DNA of 46,837 nt, taken from Sulfitobacter sp. Lineage in GTDB: Bacteria > Pseudomonadota > Alphaproteobacteria > Rhodobacterales > Rhodobacteraceae. The notes beneath the pieces were generated by a model. The model saw only the letters and a list, made by a program, of their open reading frames with translations, was not told the DNA's origin and did not search any database. A program made the position numbers and the translations under genes. This document shows, piece after piece, positions 40,993 to 46,837 of this stretch (position 1 is the first letter of the stretch; every line of letters starts with the position of its first letter). The DNA lies in assembly GCA_013002405.1 (NCBI GenBank), contig JABDKA010000044.1, positions 1 to 46,837 on the forward strand. The letters are read 5' to 3'.

Positions 40993-42854
40993 TGCTGAGT
41001 GAAGCCGCCAAGAGCCTTTTGCACATCCTCTTCGGAGGCGCCGTTCATGTCGATCTGCGCCACAAGGCCGCGCTTCTTATCATCGATCACATTGGTGACG
41101 CGCGCGGCGGTCCCCGCATCGGCCAGTGACTTGTCGAAGACGCGGGTGATCGCCTCTTTGCGTAGATCGGGTTTGAAGATCTTGCCGACGGCGGTCTTGG
41201 GCAGTTCACCCATGATCGACAGATGCTTGGGATGCGCGGCGCGCTCCTGCACCTTCTCGCGACAGAAGTTGAGAAGCTCCTCTTCCGTCACATTCGCCCC
41301 TTCAACCAGTTCGACGTAGACGCATGGGATCTCTCCCGCGTGGCTGTCGGGCTGGCCCACGGCACCGGCAAAGCTGACCGCCGGATGACCCAGCAGCGCT
41401 TCCTCGATCTCTGCCGGGTCGATGTTGTGACCGCCCCGGATGATCAGATCCTTGGAGCGGCCCGTGATCCAGAGGTACCCATCCGCGTCAAAACGGCCCA
41501 GGTCACCGGTCTTCAGATATTTGTCTTTGTAGTAAAGGCCCTTGTTCTTGTCGGCCTCGGTATAGGTATTGCCGACATAGACGCCGGGGTTGTGCACGAC
41601 GATCTCACCGATCTCGTCAACGCCCGCTTCAACCTCGCCCTTCGCCGAGCCCTTGATGATCTTCACATCCGTGTAGGGGAACGGAATGCCGATGGAGCCG
41701 ACCTTTTTAAGGCCGTCCACCGGGTTGCCGGAGACAAGGCAGGTGGCTTCGGTCATGCCGTAGCCTTCGACGATGGTCATGCCGGTCGTTTCTTCGAAGC
41801 GCTTGAAGAGTTCCAGCGGCAGCGGGGCGGAGCCGGAGAAGGCAGTCTTGACCGTGGAGATATCCGCGTTGACGGGCACCTGCATGGTCGCGGCGAGAGC
41901 GGTGGGGACGGAGACGACAAAGGTCACCTTCCAGCGCTCGACCAGCTTCCAGATATTGTCAAAGACCCCCTCACCCCGGTAGCCCTGCGGCGTCGGGAAG
42001 ACCACGTGCGCACCAGAGGCGAGGGCCCCCATCAGCATCACCTGGCAAGCCATCACATGGAAGAGCGGAAGCGGACAGAGCATCACGTCGTTTTCGTCCA
42101 ACAGCAGTTCCGAACCGACCCAGCCATTGTAGATGGTGCCGGAATAGAGGTGCTGTGCCACCTTGGGCATGCCCGTTGTGCCACCCGTGTGGAAGTAGAA
42201 GGCCACCCGGTCTTCCTGAACGTCCTCAAAGCTGAGCTTCTTGGGTTGCTTGTTCATTTCCGCATTGAAATCCATGTACTTGGCCTGGTTTTCGACCTTT
42301 CCCTTGGGGCGGATGAAGGGCACGATCCAGGATTTCGGCGGCGTCAGATAGCGTACAAGATCCACTTCCAGCACGGTTTTGACATTCGGCGCCAGTTTCA
42401 CGGCCTTGGAGGTCTTCTCGGCCACATCGGTCTTGGGGAAGGGCTTGAGCGTGACCACGACCTTTGCGTTGGTCTCACGCAGGATCGAGCCGATCTGTTC
42501 GGCCTCCAGAAGCGGGTTGATCGGGTTGGCGATACCCGCCACGCCGCCGCCCAGCAGGGTCAGCACTGTCTCATTACAGTTGGGCAGGACATAGGCCACA
42601 ACGTCACTGGGCCCAACACCGAGAGAGCGGAAGAGGTTGGCCGCCTGGCTGACTTTGTCGCGCAATTGCGTCCAGTTCAGGGTCTCGGCCTTGTCGGTCG
42701 GTCCCGAGAGCAACTGAAAACTGACCGCATTGTGGTTCGGAAACTTGTCCGCGGTTCCGCTCAACATCCCGAATAGTGTCTTGGGCAGATCGCGTTCGGC
42801 CCAGGGCCCCACGGCTTCGATCTTTGCGCGGTCTTCTAGTCCTTGATAGCTCAT
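40974..42854 (-). CDS. Acyl-CoA synthetase (AMP-forming, FadD-like)
   Basis: A 626-residue adenylate-forming ligase. It has the phosphate-binding loop YFHTGGTTGMPKVAQH (about residue 225), VEGYGMTEATCLVSG, YLKTGDLGRFDADGYLWITGRSKD and the late Lys motif LPKTAVGKIFKPDLR, all in order. The C-terminal extension after the Lys motif (about 50 residues) is longer than in short acyl-CoA synthetases. The chain length of the acid is not predictable. GGGGAGA precedes the ATG. The downstream esterase gene overlaps it. The palindrome TTACGTAA lies about 115 bases upstream in its promoter region. Confidence 0.92.
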   Translation of the reverse strand: MSYQGLEDRAKIEAVGPWAERDLPKTLFGMLSGTADKFPNHNAVSFQLLSGPTDKAETLNWTQLRDKVSQAANLFRSLGVGPSDVVAYVLPNCNETVLTLLGGGVAGIANPINPLLEAEQIGSILRETNAKVVVTLKPFPKTDVAEKTSKAVKLAPNVKTVLEVDLVRYLTPPKSWIVPFIRPKGKVENQAKYMDFNAEMNKQPKKLSFEDVQEDRVAFYFHTGGTTGMPKVAQHLYSGTIYNGWVGSELLLDENDVMLCPLPLFHVMACQVMLMGALASGAHVVFPTPQGYRGEGVFDNIWKLVERWKVTFVVSVPTALAATMQVPVNADISTVKTAFSGSAPLPLELFKRFEETTGMTIVEGYGMTEATCLVSGNPVDGLKKVGSIGIPFPYTDVKIIKGSAKGEVEAGVDEIGEIVVHNPGVYVGNTYTEADKNKGLYYKDKYLKTGDLGRFDADGYLWITGRSKDLIIRGGHNIDPAEIEEALLGHPAVSFAGAVGQPDSHAGEIPCVYVELVEGANVTEEELLNFCREKVQERAAHPKHLSIMGELPKTAVGKIFKPDLRKEAITRVFDKSLADAGTAARVTNVIDDKKRGLVAQIDMNGASEEDVQKALGGFTQQWDKAA

Positions 42855-43066
42855 ATGGATTCTCCCCTTGTCGCCGTTAGTTCGGCGTTCAATTCCCTAC
42901 GCGATAGAATGGTGTGCTTTGGGGGATTCCGCAAGCGGAGGCGGTTTTCCAGAACGCCTGAAATCGCCTTACGTAACGACAAATGGTGCGCAAAAAGGAC
43001 CTTTTCGCGCCAATCTGGCATGGTGAGCGGTGATTGCCGCTATCAAGGCCCAATGGCAGGGCGCAA
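42855..43066. other. Promoter region upstream of the acyl-CoA synthetase gene
   Basis: A 212-base gap between the co-directional MsbA-like gene and the acyl-CoA synthetase gene. It contains the 8-base palindrome TTACGTAA (42969-42976) and a short dyad TCCGC-aa-GCGGA near 42928. Either could be an operator for a fatty-acid-sensing regulator; no -10/-35 pair stands out and no terminator hairpin with a T-run is seen. Confidence 0.4.
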
Positions 43067-44869
43067 CTAGGCGGCAGCAGCCCCATCGGTGAACTGCAGC
43101 CGGGCAAGACGGGCGTAGAGCCCACCGCGCGCGACCAACTCATCGTGAGTGCCCTGGGCCACGATCCGGCCCGATTCAAGCACCACGATGCGGTCTGCCT
43201 TCTTCACTGTGGCGAGCCGGTGCGCCACGATCAGGGTCGTGCGGTCCTTGCTCAATTGATCCACCGCATGCTGCACGGCCCGCTCGCTTTCCGCATCAAG
43301 CGCGCTTGTCGCCTCATCCAGCAGAAGCACGGGCGCGTCGCGCAAGATAGCGCGGGCAATGGCGATACGCTGCTTCTGTCCGCCCGAGAGCATCACGCCC
43401 CGCTCTCCCAGATAGCTATCGTAACCGTCGGGCAAGGCATCGATAAAGCCATGTGCCGCTGCGGCGCGGGCGGCGGCAAAGACCTCCTCATCACTGGCGT
43501 CGGGCCTGCCAAACCGGATGTTCTCAAAGGCAGAGGCGGCAAAGATCACCGGGTCTTGCGGAACCAGCGCGATGGTGCGCCGGAAGGCGTCGCGGGCCAA
43601 GTCGCGCAGATCTACACCGTCAAGGCAGATGCGCCCCTGATCGGGATCGTAAAACCGCAGTATCAGCTGTATGATCGTGGTCTTGCCCGCACCGGAAGGG
43701 CCAACGAAGGCCACCGTTTCCCCCGGCTGGATGTCCAGGTCCACCCCGTCGAGGGCGGCAATCCCCGGCCGCGCAGGATAGGAAAAAGCCACATTTTCGA
43801 AGGTGATCCGACCCTGAACCGGTTGCGGCACCGCCCGTGCCTCGGGCGGGTCCTGCACCGCATCCTCTGACTTCAGAAGCTCCACAAGCCGCTCGGTCGC
43901 GCCCGCCGCGCGCTGAAGCTCTCCCCAGATCTCGGACAGGGCCGCGACGGCGCCTGCCACCATCACCGCGTAGATGACGAACTGAACCAGCGCCCCGGTG
44001 GACATGTCCCCTGCGCGGACGTCCCGCGCCCCGATCCAGAGGACACCGACGATGCCCGTGAAGACCAGGAAGATGACGATGACGGTCATGGCTGCGCGGG
44101 TGCGTATCCGGCGGCGCGCGGCATCGAAAGAGGCTTCGGTCATCTGTGCGAACTGTCCCCGGCTCGCTGCCTCATGGGTAAAGGCCTGAACGGTCTGCAC
44201 GGCCGAAAGGCTTTCGGAGGCATTGCCGGAGGAGGCCGCGATCCAGTCCTGGTTCTCCCGGCTGATTGCCCGCAACCGACGACCCAGCGTCAGGATCGGC
44301 ACGATCACCGCAGGCACAATCAGCAGCACCAGCCCGGTGAGTTTGGCCGAGGTCAGAAGCATCAGCGCCAATCCCCCTATAAAGATCAGCAGGTTGCGCA
44401 GCGCGATAGAGACCGATGAACCGATCACCGAGAGGATCAGCGTGGTGTCGGTCGTGATCCTGCTTAACACCTCGCCGGTCATGATGCGTTCATAAAAGCT
44501 CGGGCTCATCCCGATGACGCGGTCGAATACGGCCTTGCGAATGTCCGCGACAACCCTTTCGCCCAGGCGGGTGACCAACGCGTAGCGCAGACCCGTCCCG
44601 ATGGCCAGGAGGGCCGCAATGCCGAGCGCGGCCAGAAAGTACTGGTCAAGCAGAGCCGCGTCTTCGGTCTCGAAATTGTCGATCACACGGCGCACGGCAA
44701 GCGGCAGGGTCAGGGACACGATGGCCGTCAGCACCAGCGCACAGATCGCCGCCGCCACCAGTCCCCGGTAGGGCCACATGAAAGGCGAAAGCGCGCGCAA
44801 AGCGCCGATCTGGCGCGATTTTTCGCGTTCCTCGGAAGCGGTTGGTGCAGGTGCGGGCGCAGGGGCCAT
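43067..44869 (-). CDS. ABC exporter, ATP-binding/permease half-transporter (MsbA/ABCB type)
   Basis: A 600-residue inner-membrane exporter. Six helices lie between about residues 35 and 320 (TM domain with FYERIMTGEVLSRITTDT). An ATPase domain follows, with Walker A GPSGAGKTT (about residue 390), IALVPQDPVIFAASAFENIR, LSGGQKQR, LLLDEATSALD and the His switch IVAHRL. The N-terminus is Pro/Ala-rich (MAPAPAPAPTA). Such half-transporters work as homodimers and export lipids or hydrophobic compounds; a lipid A flippase role is possible but not shown. GGAGAAGGA precedes the ATG. The next gene downstream on the strand is 212 bases away. Confidence 0.9.
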   Translation of the reverse strand: MAPAPAPAPTASEEREKSRQIGALRALSPFMWPYRGLVAAAICALVLTAIVSLTLPLAVRRVIDNFETEDAALLDQYFLAALGIAALLAIGTGLRYALVTRLGERVVADIRKAVFDRVIGMSPSFYERIMTGEVLSRITTDTTLILSVIGSSVSIALRNLLIFIGGLALMLLTSAKLTGLVLLIVPAVIVPILTLGRRLRAISRENQDWIAASSGNASESLSAVQTVQAFTHEAASRGQFAQMTEASFDAARRRIRTRAAMTVIVIFLVFTGIVGVLWIGARDVRAGDMSTGALVQFVIYAVMVAGAVAALSEIWGELQRAAGATERLVELLKSEDAVQDPPEARAVPQPVQGRITFENVAFSYPARPGIAALDGVDLDIQPGETVAFVGPSGAGKTTIIQLILRFYDPDQGRICLDGVDLRDLARDAFRRTIALVPQDPVIFAASAFENIRFGRPDASDEEVFAAARAAAAHGFIDALPDGYDSYLGERGVMLSGGQKQRIAIARAILRDAPVLLLDEATSALDAESERAVQHAVDQLSKDRTTLIVAHRLATVKKADRIVVLESGRIVAQGTHDELVARGGLYARLARLQFTDGAAAA

Positions 44870-45010
44870 GGGTCGTCCTTCTCCGTCTTCCCGCGGTCAT
44901 GGCGCGACTGGCCAGCGGGGTCAAGCGCTTGGCTTGTCGCAGCTCATCCCGTTGTGCTCAACGGGCATCGTTCGCACGAAGGCAGACTGCTGATTTTCCG
45001 GGTTCGTGGA

Positions 45011-45060
45011 TGGAGCGGGCGACGGGAATCGAACCCGTATCATCAGCTTGGAAGGCTACC
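45011..45060 (-). pseudogene. Truncated tRNA-Gly (3' half only)
   Basis: On the minus strand the sequence enters a tRNA at the anticodon stem (AGC-CTTCCAA-GCT, anticodon UCC) and continues through the variable region, T-arm (ACGGG-TTCGATT-CCCGT), acceptor strand CGCCCGC and an encoded TCCA end. No D-arm or 5' acceptor strand precedes it; instead AT-rich sequence abuts. It differs from the intact tRNA-Gly next door by compensated changes in the T-stem, so it is a remnant of a different tRNA-Gly gene, the kind of scar left by integration into a tRNA. Confidence 0.85.
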
Positions 45061-45147
45061 GCGCTTATCGATAATTATCTTTTTATAACAATACAGTAAA
45101 GATATATGATCTGGATCTTTGTAGGTTAACTGTCGGAAAAGATTTTC

Positions 45148-45221
45148 TGGAGCGGGCGAGGGGAATCGAACCCCTATCATCAGATTGGAAATCTGAGGTC
45201 TTACCATTACACAACGCCCGC
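45148..45221 (-). tRNA. tRNA-Gly (UCC)
   Basis: The minus strand reads GCGGGCGTTGTGTAATGGTA, then TCAGA-TTTCCAA-TCTGA (anticodon UCC), TGAT, AGGGG-TTCGATT-CCCCT and CGCCCGCTCCA. The acceptor (GCGGGCG/CGCCCGC), anticodon and T stems all pair fully and CCA is encoded. It decodes GGA/GGG. It lies 87 bases from the truncated tRNA-Gly on the same strand. Confidence 0.95.
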
Positions 45222-45293
45222 TCAGCGTGATACGACCTATTTCATGCGCATTCATTGGTCAAGTATCTGCTGGATATTGAGGAAGGAATTTCG

Positions 45294-45989
45294 ATGGCCA
45301 AACCACACGCTGTAATCATCGGGGTCGGCAATGGCCTTTCAGCAGCTTTAGCACGAAACCTTGCAGTAGACTACTCTTTGACACTGGCGGCACGCGGCAC
45401 GGACAAGTTGAAACTATTGGCTGACGAAACCGCCGCCCGCATGGTACAGCTGGATGCCACGGACGAAGACGCTGTAGCGGCGCTTTTTGACAGGCTTACC
45501 GCTGTGCCACGGATCGTGATCTACAATCCCTCAGCACGGGTGCGCGGACCGATTTCGGAACTGTCCGCAGATGATGTGCGCAACGCGGTCGAGGTGACAG
45601 CGATTGGGGCGTTCCTGACAGGTAAACATGCTGCCAAACACATGCTTCAGGCAGAACCGATCGACGGGACACGCGGTACCATTCTCTTCACAGGCGCATC
45701 TGCCGGGGTCAAAGGCTTCCCGCACTCCGCTCCGTTCGCCATGGGCAAGTTCGCACAACGCGGCCTGGCCGAGAGCATGGCGCGGGAACTGCATCCCCAA
45801 GGCGTTCACGTTGCCTGGATCAACATCGATGGCGGCATCCTCAATCCCGGCCGGGCGGAACCGGACGACAGGCCCGGATCAATGCTCCGGCCGGAGGCCA
45901 TTGCACGGACCTACCGGCACCTGATCGAGCAGGACCGAAGTGCCTGGACCAACGAAGTTGCCGTACGGCCCTGGGTCGAGCGGTTCTAG
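45294..45989 (+). CDS. SDR family oxidoreductase-like protein with Phe at the catalytic Tyr position
   Basis: A 231-residue short-chain dehydrogenase/reductase fold. It has the cofactor motif IIGVGNGLSAALARNLA near the N-terminus, VIYNPSARVRG (the NNAG-like segment), LFTGASAGVKG (Ser region) and SAPFAMGKFAQRGLAES. In that last motif the usual YxxxK is FxxxK, so the catalytic Tyr is missing; some related subfamilies share this. Late is WINIDGGILNPGR. GGAAGGAA precedes the ATG at 45294. The 5' part is lower in GC than the upstream genes, and it lies just right of the tRNA scar. Its activity is uncertain. Confidence 0.85.
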   Translation: MAKPHAVIIGVGNGLSAALARNLAVDYSLTLAARGTDKLKLLADETAARMVQLDATDEDAVAALFDRLTAVPRIVIYNPSARVRGPISELSADDVRNAVEVTAIGAFLTGKHAAKHMLQAEPIDGTRGTILFTGASAGVKGFPHSAPFAMGKFAQRGLAESMARELHPQGVHVAWINIDGGILNPGRAEPDDRPGSMLRPEAIARTYRHLIEQDRSAWTNEVAVRPWVERF

Positions 45990-46016
45990 AGGGCTTTTGC
46001 AGAGCGGGCATTGCAT

Positions 46017-46709
46017 ATGCTGACTGACGATGAACTGGACGAACTCGACGCATTGCTGTTGTCCTTTCCGATGGAAGCAGACGGCATGCTTCTCAGCGAG
46101 TTTGATGGCTTTTGTGCGGGCCTGATCGTGTGCCCCGAGATGGTCATGCCGGGGGAATGGTTGCCCTGTGTGTGGGGGAACAGCCCTGAGCACCTTGAGA
46201 GCCTTGAGGACGTCGAGGCCGCGATGGGCTTCATCATGCGCCACTACAACGACGTGGCGCGTTCCCTGACCCCACCTGCAACGGGATACGCTCCCCTCTA
46301 TGACGAAGATACCAATACCGGTGAAATCCTCTGGGAAACCTGGTGTTGCGGCTTTGAACGCGCGATGCGGCTGCGTCCAGATACCTGGGAGCGCATTGTG
46401 GCAAGCGGCGACGAAGAAGCGGCAGCCTCAGTCAACATGATGCTGGCACTCTACAACATCGCCGAAGGTCAGAGCGATCTGCCCAAAGCCTCGGTCAGAA
46501 CCTTGACCGATGAGGCCCCGGACGTCATCCCGAACCTGGTTCTGGCGATCAACGATTGGACCAAGTCTGACCGGACATCTGCCCCCTTCCCGGCTTGGGC
46601 TGCGGCAAACAAGTACCAGGCCCCCTATCAGGGATCAAAAGTCGGGCGGAACGCCCCCTGCCCTTGCGGCTCTGGTCGCAAGTACAAGCGCTGCTGCGGG
46701 ACCAACTGA
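46017..46709 (+). CDS. YecA/UPF0149 family protein with SEC-C zinc motif
   Basis: A 230-residue protein. The UPF0149/YecA domain occupies most of it ([48 protein letters not shown]). The C-terminus is a SEC-C motif, [19 protein letters not shown], which binds zinc and in SecA contacts SecB and ribosomes. The function of stand-alone members is unknown; a ribosome- or secretion-related role is suggested by SEC-C. I take ATG at 46017 over the TTG at 46011; neither has a strong ribosome binding site. It follows the SDR gene by 27 bases. Confidence 0.88.
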   Translation: MLTDDELDELDALLLSFPMEADGMLLSEFDGFCAGLIVCPEMVMPGEWLPCVWGNSPEHLESLEDVEAAMGFIMRHYNDVARSLTPPATGYAPLYDEDTNTGEILWETWCCGFERAMRLRPDTWERIVASGDEEAAASVNMMLALYNIAEGQSDLPKASVRTLTDEAPDVIPNLVLAINDWTKSDRTSAPFPAWAAANKYQAPYQGSKVGRNAPCPCGSGRKYKRCCGTN

Positions 46710-46807
46710 GCCCAGCAGGATAAGCATCACGGTGATACATCGAAGCGGACACCGGGCTTTGTGTAGTTCCAACTGCCTTCAGCGGCACCGAAATTCCCAC
46801 TAATTCG

Positions 46808-46837
46808 CTGTTAATCAATTGGTCGTAGGTTCGATCC
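46808..46837 (+). pseudogene. tRNA-Asn 3' fragment (att-like), cut by the window end
   Basis: The last 30 bases, from CTGTTAATC (the Asn anticodon loop, GUU) through TTGGTCG and the T-arm start TAGGTTCGATCC, match tRNA-Asn. The anticodon stem does not pair properly on the 5' side (ATTCG against TCAAT) and no D-arm or 5' acceptor precedes it. It is therefore a 3' fragment, the usual attachment-site core of elements that integrate at tRNA genes; the rest lies beyond the window. Confidence 0.65.

Noticed and set aside
41223-42776. 517-residue plus-strand ORF across the acyl-CoA synthetase gene
   Set aside because: Shadow frame; the minus strand carries all adenylate-forming enzyme motifs.
46760-46837. 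Complete tRNA-Asn gene at the window end
   Set aside because: No D-arm or 5' acceptor strand is found upstream and the anticodon stem does not pair, so only a 3' fragment is claimed.
1-46837. CRISPR arrays, insertion sequences or prophage genes
   Set aside because: No regularly spaced direct repeats and no transposase, integrase, capsid or Cas protein was seen in any frame; the only mobile-element hints are the tRNA fragments at the right end.

Overview
The window is about 46.8 kb of GC-rich, densely packed DNA. It reads as the chromosome of an alphaproteobacterium of the Rhodobacteraceae (Roseobacter group). The evidence is a 55-residue ribosomal protein L33, an alphaproteobacterial-type RNase P RNA, a short DUF1127 protein beside a LysR gene, a PraR-like XRE regulator, a DUF2927 lipoprotein and a BciA-type 8-vinyl reductase of bacteriochlorophyll synthesis. 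I cannot name the genus.

Layout. 1-5.9 kb: the 3' end of a BASS-family symporter, then minus-strand genes for an SLC13/DASS permease, an EamA exporter, a YmdB-type phosphodiesterase, 5-formyl-THF cyclo-ligase and the Mg2+ transporter MgtE. 6-10.5 kb: purine salvage (guanine deaminase, 8-oxoguanine deaminase), a secreted CAP protein, histidinol phosphatase and an XRE regulator. 10.5-15 kb: a regulator-rich, AT-richer stretch, a LysR/DUF1127 divergon, a BAX inhibitor-like membrane protein, PNPOx-like and ornithine cyclodeaminase-like enzymes, and rpmG. 15-22.8 kb: housekeeping genes (rnpB, cell-wall amidase, excalibur lipoprotein, gatC-gatA, UPF0173 hydrolase, tadA, an RluB-like pseudouridine synthase).

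22.87-30.6 kb is the most interesting part. It is a tightly spaced ten-gene run: small membrane protein, XpaC, TelA, a DUF2927 lipoprotein, a YdjI-like SPFH-GYF protein, two tandem b561-like membrane proteins, a YdjG-like double zinc-ribbon membrane protein, a nitroreductase and D-aminoacyl-tRNA deacylase. It combines the XpaC/TelA anion-resistance module with two partners of the Bacillus PspA membrane-stress operon, but has no pspA. I infer an envelope-stress system.

30.9-38.1 kb: a CocE/NonD serine hydrolase followed by a peptide-type ABC importer (Tat-exported binding protein, two permeases, one fused double ATPase). 38.1-44.9 kb: bciA, a phosphodiesterase/phosphatase, an HSL-type esterase coupled to an acyl-CoA synthetase, and an MsbA-like exporter; a pair of inverted REP-like palindromes separates the convergent genes. 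45.0 kb to the end: an intact tRNA-Gly(UCC) next to a truncated tRNA-Gly 3' half, an SDR protein, a YecA/UPF0149-SEC-C protein, and, at the last bases, the 3' half of a tRNA-Asn. This right end looks like accessory DNA bounded by tRNA scars.
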